NCBI GenBank assembly: GCA_900079695.1
Contig: LT599022.1
Coordinates: 1,082,287-1,146,286 of the forward strand
Origin: an uncultured Alphaproteobacteria bacterium
GTDB taxonomy: Bacteria; Pseudomonadota; Alphaproteobacteria; Rhodospirillales; Rhodospirillaceae
Length of the DNA stretch: 64,000 nt
Reading direction: 5' to 3'
This document shows, one piece after another, positions 36,851-46,997 of the stretch (position 1 is its first letter; each line of letters opens with the position of its first letter). The notes beneath the pieces were generated by a model. That model was given only the letters and a program-made list of their open reading frames with translations. It was not told the DNA's origin and searched no databases. A program made the position numbers and the translations under genes.

Positions 36851-37981
36851 TCAGATGCAGTACTGACGCAACGGCGCGAAGCCGTTGAAGTTCACGCTCG
36901 CGTAGGAGGTGGTGTACGCGCCGGTGGCGTGGAACTCGATCTTGTCGCCGGGTTCGAGGTCGACCGGCAGGCAGTACCCGGCCTTGTCGTAGATCACGTC
37001 GACGGAATCGCAGGTCGGACCGGCGAGGATCACCGGCGCGGTGTCCGCGCCGTCGCGGCTGGTGGTGACGCGATACTTGATCGCCTCGTCCATGGTTTCG
37101 GCGAGGCCGTTGAAGCGGCCGACGTCGAGGAACACCCAGCGGCGGTCGTCGTCGTAGGACTTCTTCGCCACCAGCACCACCTCCGCCTGAAGGATGCCGC
37201 TGTCGCCCACCAGGGAGCGGCCGGGCTCGATCATCAGCGCCGGGATGCGATTGCCGAAGTGGTTGGTGACCGCGTGCATCACCGCGTTGGCGTAGGCCGG
37301 CAGACCCTCGACCTCGTCGAGGTAGTGGGCGGGGAAGCCGCCGCCGAGGTTCACCGCCTTGAGTTCGATACCGCGCGCCTGCAGCGTCGAGAACAGCATC
37401 GCGACGCGGGCCATCGCCACGTCCCACTGGTCGAGCGCGGTCTGCTGCGAGCCGACGTGGAACGACACGCCGAACGGATCGAGCCCGAGCTCGCGGGCCT
37501 CGGTCAGCAGATCGGCGGCCATATCGACGGCGCAGCCGAACTTCTTCGACAGCGGCCACTGCGCGCCGGTGTTCTCCACCAGGATCCGGCAGTAGACCCG
37601 GCTGCCCGGCGCCGAGCGGGCGATCTTGCGGAGTTCCTGCTGCGAATCTATCGCGAACAGGCGAACCCCCCTCCCGAAGGCTTCCCGAATATCGGATTCC
37701 TTCTTGATGGTGTTGCCGAACGAGATGTTCTGCGGATTGGCGCCGTTCGACAGGCAAAGGTCGATTTCCGGCAGGCTCGCGGTGTCGAAGGACGAACCTT
37801 CGGCGGCCAGCATCCGCACCACTTCGGGCGCCGGATTGGCCTTCACCGCATAATACACCTGCGCGAGCGGCAAATGTTCGCGCAGGTTGCGGAAGTTCTG
37901 ACGGATGATCTCCAGGTCCACCACCACGCAGGGGGTGGGCGGGCGCTGCTGCTCCAGGAATTCACGAATACGTTCGGACAT
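36851..37981 (-). CDS. Ornithine/lysine decarboxylase (PLP, alanine-racemase-like fold)
   Basis: Polyamine-forming decarboxylase of fold type III, 376 residues, makes putrescine (or cadaverine) in the cytoplasm. PLP lysine in VYYAVKANPAPEV, GVSFHVGSQQ, glycine loop LNLGGGFP-like VNLGGGFPAHYLDE, EPGRSLVGDSG and the catalytic Cys of GPTCDSVD are present, as in eukaryotic-type ODC and the alphaproteobacterial enzyme. Substrate between ornithine and lysine cannot be separated by eye. ATG37981 is preferred to the TTG at 37990; GGGGGA lies ten bases upstream. A structured leader of about 350 bases with an upstream ORF precedes it. Confidence 0.92.
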   Translation of the reverse strand: MSERIREFLEQQRPPTPCVVVDLEIIRQNFRNLREHLPLAQVYYAVKANPAPEVVRMLAAEGSSFDTASLPEIDLCLSNGANPQNISFGNTIKKESDIREAFGRGVRLFAIDSQQELRKIARSAPGSRVYCRILVENTGAQWPLSKKFGCAVDMAADLLTEARELGLDPFGVSFHVGSQQTALDQWDVAMARVAMLFSTLQARGIELKAVNLGGGFPAHYLDEVEGLPAYANAVMHAVTNHFGNRIPALMIEPGRSLVGDSGILQAEVVLVAKKSYDDDRRWVFLDVGRFNGLAETMDEAIKYRVTTSRDGADTAPVILAGPTCDSVDVIYDKAGYCLPVDLEPGDKIEFHATGAYTTSYASVNFNGFAPLRQYCI

Positions 37982-38066
37982 CGTCTTCAAGTCCCCCGTT
38001 CGAAGGACCAGGCCGGATCACACGATCACATAGGCGCAGGTCATCGGATAATTGGTCCAACGACAT
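37962..38066 (-). CDS. 34-codon upstream ORF in the decarboxylase leader
   Basis: ATG at 38066 opens a 34-residue frame (begins MSLDQLSDDLRLCDRVIRP, ends DDVRTYS) that overlaps the decarboxylase start by 20 bases in another frame, so its translation must interact with initiation of the main gene. The preceding GGCAGAC is only a weak ribosome binding site. In E. coli a leader peptide of the same length (SpeFL) senses ornithine before speF, but the sequences do not resemble each other. Translation is not proven; the frame also stays open to 38150. Confidence 0.35.
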   Translation of the reverse strand: MSLDQLSDDLRLCDRVIRPGPSNGGLEDDVRTYS

Positions 38067-38117
38067 GTCTGCCGGGCGAACCCGAAAGACACCCCGTAAT
38101 TCCGACCGGGATCCGAT

Positions 38118-38140
38118 CCAGGGAAAAAACGATACGGCGC
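38118..38140 (-). promoter_or_regulatory. Second attenuator-like element in the decarboxylase leader
   Basis: Minus strand GCGG-TGCG-CCGT followed after ATCG by six T (fwd a-run 38124-38129). The stem is weak (four pairs, one G-U), but the uninterrupted T-run is unusual in such GC-rich sequence. Confidence 0.35.
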
Positions 38141-38148
38141 ACCGCGGC

Positions 38149-38170
38149 ACAAGAAAACCGACCCTCGGTT
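38149..38170 (-). promoter_or_regulatory. Attenuator-like hairpin in the decarboxylase leader
   Basis: Minus strand AACCGA-GGG-TCGGTT followed directly by TTCTT, a 6-bp stem with a U-rich end located between the structured domain and the upstream ORF. Geometry fits a weak intrinsic terminator that could be conditionally formed. Confidence 0.45.
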
Positions 38171-38334
38171 ATTCTTGCCCCGACCCCCGGCTAGGGGCGG
38201 CGCAATCTGCCTCTGACGTACACAATACGCAATACGGCGGTCGTATCAGTTTCCACCCCGGACTTTCGCCCGGTCACGTGTCGTGCGTCGTTGCGTAGCC
38301 ACCAAGGGTCAGAGGCACGTGCGCAAGGACGATC

Positions 38335-38363
38335 CATATAGTCCGAACCCACCCCCCGGTAAA
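38335..38363 (-). promoter_or_regulatory. Candidate promoter of the decarboxylase leader
   Basis: Minus strand TTTACC (38363-38358), 17 bases, TATATG (38340-38335). Transcription would start near 38327, ten bases before the first arm of the long leader stem. Confidence 0.45.
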
Positions 38364-38714
38364 GAAAAAATCCATATAAAAATCGCACCTCGCGCATGAC
38401 CTCAGCGCATATCTTTTTTCATTGTGCGGCGACGGGTTCCGGCCACTGCCCGAACCCCCACGAGCCCCGGAAATATCCTTTACATATCATTCAGTTGAGA
38501 GCGACGCGAGACGGCCGGCCCCGACCCTGCCCGGGAGGTCGTCGCGGCGGCTCTCGCGATCGGGCGCGAAAGACGAGCGGAGATGGTTATTGTCCCGAAA
38601 CAATCTTCCGGCAGATCCCTCGCGCGCCGGAGCTTCTCCGGCGACGATCTTCCGCGCGGAGCGTTGCCGCGCCGACCGCGCCGCGGGGGAGTCGTCCGCC
38701 GCGACGAAGACGAA

Positions 38715-38740
38715 GGGCTCCGCCGGATACGGCGGAGCCC
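38715..38740 (-). terminator. Terminator after thiSG
   Basis: Perfect 10-bp stem GGGCTCCGCC (38715-38724) / GGCGGAGCCC (38731-38740), 26 bases beyond the thiSG stop. In thiSG direction only TTCGTCTTCG follows; a longer A/T run lies on its other side. Confidence 0.6.
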
Positions 38741-38765
38741 TCGAAAAATCGGCCCGTGGAGCGGA

Positions 38766-39755
38766 TCAGATCAGCCCGGCGAGCGGCGACGACGGATCGG
38801 CGTAAAGCTTCTTCGGCATCCGGCCCGCGAGATAGGCGAGACGCCCGCCCTCGACCGCGAGACGCATCGCCCGCGCCATCCGGACCGGATCCTTGGCGGC
38901 GGCGATCGCGGTATTCATCAGCACGCCGTCGCACCCCAGTTCCATCGCCACCGCGGCGTCCGACGCGGTGCCGACGCCCGCATCCACCAGCACCGGCACC
39001 TTCGCCTGCTCGACGATCAGACGGATGCCGACCGGGTTCTGAATTCCCAGCCCCGAGCCGATCGGCGCGGCGAGCGGCATGATCGCGACGCAGCCCATCT
39101 CCTCCAGGCGCTTCGCCGCGATCGGATCGTCGGCGCAGTAGACCATCACCTGGAAGCCGTCCTCGATCAGCGCCTCGGCGGCATGGAAAGTCTCGGCCAT
39201 GTTGGGATAGAGGGTCTTCTGGTCGCCCAGCACCTCGAGCTTGACGAGGTTCCAACCGCCCGCCTCGCGCGCCAGGCGCAGGGTGCGCACAGCGTCCGCC
39301 GCGGTGAAGCAGCCGGCGGTGTTCGGCAGGTAGGTGTATTTCTTGGGATCGACGAAATCCATCAGCATCGGCTGCTTCGGATCGCTGATGTTGACGCGCC
39401 GCACCGCGACGGTGACGATCTCCGCGCCCGAGGCCTCGATCGCGCGTGCGGTCTCCTCGAAATCCTTGTACTTGCCGGTCCCGACCAACAGGCGCGAGGC
39501 GAAGCTCCGCCCCGCGACGACCAAACGGTCCTCTTCCACGATATCCCCCTGCGGCGCACCGCCGCCGATGAAGTGCACGATCTCGAAGCGGTCGCCGTCC
39601 TCGACCGGGGTCGCGGCGTAGGCGGATTTCGGCACGATTTCGAGGTTGCGTTCGACCGCGACCTTGCGCGGATCGAGTTCGAGCTTCGCCAGAAGCGAAG
39701 CCACGTCGAGCCCGTCATCGAGCGTGCGAAGCTCGCCATTCAAGCTGATCTGCAT
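38766..39755 (-). CDS. thiSG: Fused sulfur carrier ThiS / thiazole synthase ThiG
   Basis: 329 residues joining two steps of thiamine thiazole formation. Residues 1-66 are ThiS ([15 protein letters not shown]...[10 protein letters not shown]). From about residue 75 comes ThiG, a TIM barrel with [31 protein letters not shown] (the Schiff-base Lys lies in this strand), GSGLGIQNP and [32 protein letters not shown]. In free ThiS the terminal Gly-Gly is converted to a thiocarboxylate; here GGG is followed directly by APQGD, so sulfur loading needs another explanation or a cleavage. Such fusions are known in alphaproteobacteria. No TPP riboswitch was seen before it. Confidence 0.93.
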   Translation of the reverse strand: MQISLNGELRTLDDGLDVASLLAKLELDPRKVAVERNLEIVPKSAYAATPVEDGDRFEIVHFIGGGAPQGDIVEEDRLVVAGRSFASRLLVGTGKYKDFEETARAIEASGAEIVTVAVRRVNISDPKQPMLMDFVDPKKYTYLPNTAGCFTAADAVRTLRLAREAGGWNLVKLEVLGDQKTLYPNMAETFHAAEALIEDGFQVMVYCADDPIAAKRLEEMGCVAIMPLAAPIGSGLGIQNPVGIRLIVEQAKVPVLVDAGVGTASDAAVAMELGCDGVLMNTAIAAAKDPVRMARAMRLAVEGGRLAYLAGRMPKKLYADPSSPLAGLI

Positions 39756-39863
39756 GGGTTTTTCCCGACTTGCACAGTTGCTTTTCCGTCCCGAGATGCC
39801 AGAGTATGGGTCCGTCGGGCGGCGGATGCAACCGACCCGAAACCGACATCGCGGAGGAAACCG

Positions 39864-40295
39864 GTGGCCAAGCGCGTTCTCGTTCTCAACGGCCCGAACC
39901 TCAATATGCTGGGCAAGCGCGAGCCCGAGATCTACGGCCGCGACACGCTCGACGACATCCGCGCCGCCTGCGCCGCGTTCTGCGAGGCGCAGGGCTGGAG
40001 CCTCGATTTCCGCCAGTCCAACCTCGAGGGCGAACTGGTGGGCTGGATCCAGGAGGCGCGCGGCGCCGTCGACGCGCTGGTGATCAACGCCGCCGCCTAC
40101 ACCCACACCTCGGTGGCGATCCACGACGCGCTGCACCTGCTCGACTGCCCGATCGTCGAGGTCCATCTCTCCAACATCCACCGCCGCGAAGCGTTCCGCC
40201 ACCACTCCTACATCTCGTCGGTGGCGAGCGGCGTGATCGTCGGCTTCGGCGCGAAGGGCTACCTGCTGGCGCTGGCGGCGCTCGAAGCGGGGTGA
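39864..40295 (+). CDS. aroQ: 3-dehydroquinate dehydratase, type II
   Basis: 143 residues. Converts 3-dehydroquinate to 3-dehydroshikimate in the shikimate pathway, as a dodecamer. [21 protein letters not shown] carries the catalytic Arg and the flexible-loop Tyr; [16 protein letters not shown] and [21 protein letters not shown] supply the Asn and His. The start is GTG39864, preceded by GGAGGAAA. It lies 5 bases before aat and is divergent from thiSG. Confidence 0.96.
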   Translation: MAKRVLVLNGPNLNMLGKREPEIYGRDTLDDIRAACAAFCEAQGWSLDFRQSNLEGELVGWIQEARGAVDALVINAAAYTHTSVAIHDALHLLDCPIVEVHLSNIHRREAFRHHSYISSVASGVIVGFGAKGYLLALAALEAG

Positions 40296-40300
40296 CGCCG

Positions 40301-40942
40301 ATGCGGCTGGAGGTCACGCCGGACCTGCTGATCGCCGCCTATCGCCAGGGCGCCTTCCCGATGGGACGGGGCCGCGACGACCCGGACTTGGTGTGGCTGT
40401 CGCCGCTCCGCCGCGGCGTGATCCCGCTCGACGGGCTGCACGTCGGCCGCAGCCTGCGCAAGGTGCTGCGGCGCCGACCGTTCGAAATCACCGCCGACCG
40501 CGATTTCGCGGGCGTTCTCGCCGCCTGCGCCGCGCCCGCGCCGGGGCGGGAGGATACCTGGATCACGCCGCAGATCGCCGGGCTCTACACCCAGCTGTAC
40601 CGGCGCGGCTTCGGCCATTCGATCGAATGCTGGGCGGACGGCGCGCTGGCGGGCGGCCTCTACGGCCTCGCGATCGGCGCGGCGTTCTTCGGCGAGAGCA
40701 TGTTCTCGTACCGCACCGAGGCATCGAAGGTGGCGCTCGTGCATCTCGTCGCGCGGCTGCGCGCGGGGGGCTTCACCCTGCTCGACACCCAGTTCACCAC
40801 CGACCACCTGCGCGGCATGGGCGCGGTCGAGATCCCCCGCCCCGCGTATCTGAAGGCGCTCGCGACGGCGGTCGACACCCCGGCCGACTTCTTCCCCGCC
40901 GACGACGCGATCGCGGCGGAAACCGCGCGCTTCACCGGGTGA
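40301..40942 (+). CDS. aat: Leucyl/phenylalanyl-tRNA-protein transferase
   Basis: 213 residues. Adds Leu or Phe from tRNA to proteins with N-terminal Arg or Lys so that ClpS/ClpAP can degrade them. [78 protein letters not shown] and [21 protein letters not shown] are family signatures. It follows aroQ by 5 bases and is convergent with parE. Confidence 0.95.
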   Translation: MRLEVTPDLLIAAYRQGAFPMGRGRDDPDLVWLSPLRRGVIPLDGLHVGRSLRKVLRRRPFEITADRDFAGVLAACAAPAPGREDTWITPQIAGLYTQLYRRGFGHSIECWADGALAGGLYGLAIGAAFFGESMFSYRTEASKVALVHLVARLRAGGFTLLDTQFTTDHLRGMGAVEIPRPAYLKALATAVDTPADFFPADDAIAAETARFTG

Positions 40943-40948
40943 GGCGTC

Positions 40949-42940
<1,992 letters not shown>

Positions 42941-43081
42941 CGGCACGGCACCACTCGTTCTTGCGTTCTCTCACCCCGCGGCACACCACGCTTGGGATCA
43001 GCCGCGTACCCTACGCGCGAACCCCCGGTTTGTCGAGATCGCCGCGTCACACCCGGCTTCGCGGCGCGGCGGTTCCGATCC

Positions 43082-44023
43082 CTAACCCGCCGCGTCGGCA
43101 TCCGCGGCGGAGACGCGCCACGGCGGCGTGCGGAGGCGCGCGACGATCGCATCGAGAAACGCGCGGGCGCGGGCCGAGCGCGCCGCGGGCTCGGTACCCA
43201 TGAGCGCGACGACCGGCGCCGGAGGCAGGTCGTAATCGTCCAGCACGCGGACCAGACGCCCCGCCCGCAGATCCTCGGCGACATCCCATTCCGAGCGGAC
43301 GATCAGCCCGTGCCCGGCCAGCGCCCAGGCCTTCACCACCTCGCCGTCGTTGCTGGACAGGAACGGCGCGATCCTTACCCGCTCCACCGCGCCGCCCGGG
43401 CGGGCGCGGAACGGCCACATCGTCACGTCCTCGTCGTTCTCGCGCAGGGCGATGCAGGCATGGGTTCGCAGGTCGGCGGGCCGAGCCGGAACCCCCGCCC
43501 GCGCCAGATAGCCGGGAGACGCGCAGAGAACGCGCGCGTTGGGCGCGAGGCGGCGCATCGTCAGGCGCGCCGACACCTCCGGCGCGCCGATGTGGATGGC
43601 GATGTCCCAGCTTCCGTCCGGTGCGTGGGACAGGCGGTCCAGCAGGGAGAGATCGAGCCGCAGGCGGGGATGCTCGGCCCGGAACTGCGCCGCCAGGGAC
43701 GCGACGTAGCGACGGCCGAAACCGAACGGCGCGACCACGCGCAAGTCGCCCGCAACCTCGCCGCGGCGCTCCAGCAGGGTGTCGTTGAGGGCGTCGAGCG
43801 CGCCGACGATCTCCCGTCCGCGTTTCGCCAGCAGTTCGCCCTCGCCGGTCAGGGCGAGCCGCCGCCCGCCGCGATCGACCAGCCGCACCCCGAGCCGCGT
43901 TTCGAGCCCGCGCAGGCGTTGCGTCACCGCGGGCGGCGAAACGTCGAGCATCCGCGCCGCCGCGGCGAGGGACGGCGAAGCGGCGATGGCCGCGAGGAAC
44001 CGCAGGTCGTCGGTTTCGATCAT
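43082..44023 (-). CDS. LysR-family regulator
   Basis: 313 residues with the winged helix-turn-helix DDLRFLAAIAASPSLAAAARMLDVSPPAVTQRLRGLETRLGVRLVDR and a substrate-binding-like effector domain (LRVVAPFGFGRRYVASLAAQF). It is divergent from the D-threonine-aldolase/RidA/HAD cluster and is its probable regulator. The shared 93-base region contains AACTT-CA-AAGTT 12 bases upstream of its start. Confidence 0.9.
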   Translation of the reverse strand: MIETDDLRFLAAIAASPSLAAAARMLDVSPPAVTQRLRGLETRLGVRLVDRGGRRLALTGEGELLAKRGREIVGALDALNDTLLERRGEVAGDLRVVAPFGFGRRYVASLAAQFRAEHPRLRLDLSLLDRLSHAPDGSWDIAIHIGAPEVSARLTMRRLAPNARVLCASPGYLARAGVPARPADLRTHACIALRENDEDVTMWPFRARPGGAVERVRIAPFLSSNDGEVVKAWALAGHGLIVRSEWDVAEDLRAGRLVRVLDDYDLPPAPVVALMGTEPAARSARARAFLDAIVARLRTPPWRVSAADADAAG

Positions 44024-44035
44024 TCAGCCTGCCTT

Positions 44036-44047
44036 AACTTCAAAGTT
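44036..44047. promoter_or_regulatory. Possible LysR operator
   Basis: AACTT-CA-AAGTT with 5-bp inverted arms in the divergent region, and a further CAACTTT near 44098. Short and unproven. Confidence 0.35.
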
Positions 44048-44116
44048 GATTCTCGTTAATATCACCTAATCGACCGGATGTGCGAGGATGATCGCGTCAA
44101 CTTTCGGAGAAACCGC

Positions 44117-45280
44117 ATGTCCGCCTCCGCCCCCACCATCGCCGCGCCGCCGCCGCAAGACATCCCGACTCCCGCCCTGCTGCTCGACCGGGCGCGTTTC
44201 GAACGCAACGTCCGGCGCATGCGGGAGCGCCTCGCGCGGCTCGGCGTGCGGCTCCGCCCGCACCTCAAGACCGCCAAGAGCATCGAGGTGGCCCGGCGGG
44301 CGATGGAAACCGCCGCGGGCCCGGGCACCGTTTCGACCCTGCGGGAAGCGGAGTATTTCGCCGCCAACGGCGTGCGCGATCTCATCTACGCGGTCGGCAT
44401 CGCGCCGGGGAAACTCGACGCGGTGGGTGCGATCCGCGCCGCGCACGGCGCGGACGTCGCCGTGGTTCTCGACAGCGTCGAGCAGGCGGAAGCGGTGTCC
44501 GCGTGGTCCGCGGCGAACGGACAGGCCCTGCCCGCGTTCGTCGAGATCGACTCCGACGGACATCGCTCGGGCGTCGCGCCCGGAGACACGGAGCTCCTCC
44601 TCGGGATCGGCCGCGTTCTCGACGGCGGCGCGGCGGATTTGCGCGGCGTGCTGACCCATGCCGGAGGCAGCTACGCCCTCCACCGCCCCGACGACCTGCG
44701 CGCCGCAGCGGAGGCCGAGCGGCATGCGGCGGTCGCCTGCGCGCGGACGCTGCGAACGGCGGGCCTGCCGTGCCCGGTGGTGAGCGTGGGATCGACCCCC
44801 ACCGCCACCTTCGCCGCCGACCTCGACGGCGTCACCGAGGTGCGCGCGGGGGTGTTCATGTTCGGCGATCTCGTTCAGGCGGGCATCGGCTCCTGCACCG
44901 AGGACGACATCGCCCTGTCGGTCCTCGCGACGGTGATCGGCCATCAGCGCGCCAAGGGATGGCTGATCGTCGACGCGGGATGGATGGCGTTGTCGCGCGA
45001 CCGGGGCACCGGCCGACAGGCTCTCGACCAGGGTTACGGGCGGGTCTGCGACGCAACCGGCCGCCCTTACCCCGACCTCGTGGTGCTCGACGCCAACCAG
45101 GAGCACGGCATCGTCGGCGTGCGGCCCGGTTCCGGTGCCGCGCTGCCGCCGCTGCCGCTCGGGGCGCGGGTGCGCATCCTGCCCAATCATGCCTGCGCGA
45201 CCGCCGCGCAGTTCGACCGCTACCGGGTTCTGGACGGCGACGCCGCCGTCGCCGAATGGCCCCGCATCAACGGATGGTGA
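44117..45280 (+). CDS. D-threonine aldolase / D-serine dehydratase-like PLP enzyme (DSD1-like)
   Basis: 387 residues, alanine-racemase N-terminal fold with a DSD1-like C-terminal domain. PLP lysine in RLRPHLKTAKSIEV, VGSTPTATFAADLDGVTEVRAGVFMFGD for the phosphate loop, and the metal-binding His/Cys pair in ILPNHACAT near the C-terminus. Enzymes of this family cleave D-3-hydroxy amino acids (D-threonine, D-3-hydroxyaspartate) or dehydrate D-serine; which one applies here is not clear. Downstream RidA and a HAD enzyme and the divergent LysR form one cluster. ATG44117 is chosen for its position relative to the TPALLLDRARF start of the domain. Confidence 0.87.
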   Translation: MSASAPTIAAPPPQDIPTPALLLDRARFERNVRRMRERLARLGVRLRPHLKTAKSIEVARRAMETAAGPGTVSTLREAEYFAANGVRDLIYAVGIAPGKLDAVGAIRAAHGADVAVVLDSVEQAEAVSAWSAANGQALPAFVEIDSDGHRSGVAPGDTELLLGIGRVLDGGAADLRGVLTHAGGSYALHRPDDLRAAAEAERHAAVACARTLRTAGLPCPVVSVGSTPTATFAADLDGVTEVRAGVFMFGDLVQAGIGSCTEDDIALSVLATVIGHQRAKGWLIVDAGWMALSRDRGTGRQALDQGYGRVCDATGRPYPDLVVLDANQEHGIVGVRPGSGAALPPLPLGARVRILPNHACATAAQFDRYRVLDGDAAVAEWPRINGW

Positions 45281-45285
45281 CCCTC

Positions 45286-45690
45286 ATGTCTCAATCTCTC
45301 GACCGCATTCTGACCGCTTCGGCACCGCCGCCGGGCGGCCATTACGCCCAGGCCGTCGCCGCTGGCGATCTGGTGTTCGTCTCCGGCCAGTTGGGCGCGC
45401 GGCCCGACGGCACGCCGACGCACGGATCGCCGTTCCGCGAGCAGGCCGCGCAGGCGCTCGCGAACGTGCTCGCCGTCGCCGCCGCGGCGGGCAGCGGGCC
45501 GGATCGCATGATCAAGGTGACGGCGTATATCGTCGGCATCGAGAATTGGCCGGAATTCAACGACGTCTACGCCGAGATGTTCGGCGAGCACCGCCCGGCG
45601 CGCAGCGTCGTGCCGGTGCCCGCGCTGCACCACGGATATCTCGTCGAGATCGAGGCGGTGGCCCTGCGGACCCCGCCCGCCTGCACCTAG
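45286..45690 (+). CDS. RidA-family enamine/imine deaminase
   Basis: 134 residues of the YjgF/YER057c/UK114 family: GGHYAQAVAAGDLVFVSGQLG at the start, AAGSGPDRMIKVTAYIVGIENWPEFNDVYAEMFG, and the C-terminal RSVVPVPALHHGYLVEIEAVAL. The conserved Arg that binds the imine carboxylate is in PARSVVPV. RidA clears reactive enamines made by PLP enzymes, and here it follows a PLP enzyme that would form such species, 5 bases away. Same orientation and spacing imply one operon. Confidence 0.9.
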   Translation: MSQSLDRILTASAPPPGGHYAQAVAAGDLVFVSGQLGARPDGTPTHGSPFREQAAQALANVLAVAAAAGSGPDRMIKVTAYIVGIENWPEFNDVYAEMFGEHRPARSVVPVPALHHGYLVEIEAVALRTPPACT

Positions 45691-45700
45691 GAGCCCGCCG

Positions 45701-46330
45701 ATGCCCGCCTACGATGCCGTAATGTTCGACCTGCTGACGGCGCTGCTCGACAGTTGGTCGCTCTGGAACCGCGTCGCCGGCAGCGCCGACGACGGGCAGC
45801 GCTGGCGACGCGCCTACCTGCGCATCACCTACGAGACCGGCGCCTACCGGCCTTACGGGGATCTCGTCGCCGAGGCCGCGGAACAGGCCGGGCTGGACCG
45901 GAAGCTGGCCGACGCGCTGGATGCGCGGTATGCCGAATTGCAGCCGTGGCCGGACGTGACGTCCACCTTGCGGCGGCTTGCCGAGGCCGGGCTGCCGCTG
46001 GGCGTGGCGACCAATTGTTCGCACCGCCTGGGGCTGATCGCGGCCGAGCGGGTCGGCGTGCCCTTCGCCACGGTGGTCACCGCCGAGGAAGCGGGGGTCT
46101 ACAAGCCCGATCCGCGTCCCTACCGGCTCGCCCTCGACAAGCTCGGGGTCGCGCCGGAGCGCTGCCTCTTCGTCGCCGGATCGGCCTACGATCTGATCGG
46201 CACCGCCGCCGTCGGCATGCCCACCTACTGGCACGACCGTATCGGCATGGACATGCCGCCCGGAATCGTTCCGCCGCTGGCGCACGAGCGCTCGCTGCGG
46301 CGGCTGCCGGAATACTGCGGCCTCGCCTGA
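45701..46330 (+). CDS. HAD-superfamily hydrolase (L-2-haloacid dehalogenase-like)
   Basis: 209 residues. Motif I is FDLLTALLDSW, as in type II haloacid dehalogenases (FDxxxTLxD), motif II ATNCSH, motif III Lys in EEAGVYKPDPRPYRLAL, motif IV region FVAGSAYDLIGTAAVGMPTYW. The short cap and YKPDP fit dehalogenase-like hydrolases; the LDSW variant makes substrate uncertain. Third gene of the aldolase/RidA cluster. Confidence 0.85.
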   Translation: MPAYDAVMFDLLTALLDSWSLWNRVAGSADDGQRWRRAYLRITYETGAYRPYGDLVAEAAEQAGLDRKLADALDARYAELQPWPDVTSTLRRLAEAGLPLGVATNCSHRLGLIAAERVGVPFATVVTAEEAGVYKPDPRPYRLALDKLGVAPERCLFVAGSAYDLIGTAAVGMPTYWHDRIGMDMPPGIVPPLAHERSLRRLPEYCGLA

Positions 46331-46345
46331 CTCCCCACGAGATCG

Positions 46346-46375
46346 GAACCGCCGGAACCCTCGCCCCGGCGGTTC
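46346..46375. terminator. Hairpin between HAD gene and second RidA gene
   Basis: GAACCGCCGG (46346-46355) / CCGGCGGTTC (46366-46375), perfect 10-bp arms with a 10-base loop, between convergent genes. No T-run; a possible bidirectional terminator. Confidence 0.55.
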
Positions 46376-46386
46376 TCGATCCGGCC

Positions 46387-46857
46387 TCAGTCCTTGAGCT
46401 TGGCGATCACCGTCACTTCGACCGGGGCGTTGCGCGGCAGCACGGCGACGCCGACGGCGTTGCGGGTGTGGCGGCCGGCCTCGCCGAAGACGGCGACGAA
46501 CAGGTCGGACGCGCCGTTGCCGACTACCGGCTGGTCGAAGTAATCCACCGACGACGCGACGAACACGTCGACGCGCAGGATCTTGGCGATGCGGTCGAGG
46601 TCGCCCCCGGCGGCGTCGGCGAGCTTGGCGATCGATTGCAGGGCGGCGAGCCGCGCCGCCTCCACCGCGGTGGCGGTGTCGACGCCGGCGCCGACGCGGC
46701 CGGTGGCGAACAGCCCCGCGTCGGTCATCGGCAACTGACCGGAGACGAACACCATCCCGTCCTCGACGTGGAAGGGCACGTAGTTGGCCACCGGAGCGGC
46801 GGATTTCGGCAGCGCGAGGCCGAGTTCGGCGAGGCGGGTCTTGACGGCGTCGGCCAT
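46387..46857 (-). CDS. RidA-family protein, second copy
   Basis: 156 residues, a more distant RidA relative (YER057c-like with extended N-terminus): VANYVPFHVEDGMVFVSGQLPM, ALQSIAKLADAAGGDLDRIAKILRVDVFVASS, and GRHTRNAVGVAVLPRNAPVEVTVIAKLKD. The usual catalytic Arg of RidA would be in GRHTRNAVGVA. Longer than RidA itself and of unknown substrate. Convergent with the aldolase cluster rather than part of it. Confidence 0.88.
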   Translation of the reverse strand: MADAVKTRLAELGLALPKSAAPVANYVPFHVEDGMVFVSGQLPMTDAGLFATGRVGAGVDTATAVEAARLAALQSIAKLADAAGGDLDRIAKILRVDVFVASSVDYFDQPVVGNGASDLFVAVFGEAGRHTRNAVGVAVLPRNAPVEVTVIAKLKD

Positions 46858-46997
46858 GGGCGAGGTCTCCGATCTGGTTGCGGCGGCGCCCCCGGGGGTT
46901 GCGGAAAACGCAATTGGCGCGGGCGGCCGGATGGGCCTATTGTTCGCGAACCCGGAAGGCTCCGGGGCGGTTGGAAGATTAGTGTCGGAGGCTCCCG

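Larger units (their letters stand above)
37982..38327 (-). ncRNA. Structured leader of the decarboxylase gene (speF-motif candidate)
   Basis: From the predicted start near 38327 the leader begins with TGCCTCTGAC (38317-38308), which pairs perfectly with GTCAGAGGCA (38217-38208) and encloses about 90 bases with smaller hairpins, among them ATACG-N5-CGTAT (about 38235-38249) and a CCGGGC-GAAA-GTCCGG element. Two terminator-like elements and a 34-codon ORF follow before the coding start. A long conserved RNA called the speF motif is known before ornithine decarboxylase genes of alphaproteobacteria; position and layout fit, but I have not matched the consensus. Confidence 0.55.
38328..38765. other. 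Intergenic region between decarboxylase promoter and thiSG
   Basis: About 440 bases without a supported gene; together with the leader it makes a 780-bp gap. It is AT-richer near 38330-38500 (runs of A and T, two copies of ATCCATATA at 38332-38340 and 38370-38378). Rest: no recognisable feature except the thiSG terminator at its right side. Confidence 0.4.

Noticed and set aside
39756-39863. TPP riboswitch before thiSG
   Set aside because: The short divergent region lacks CTGAGA-type conserved segments and is too small.
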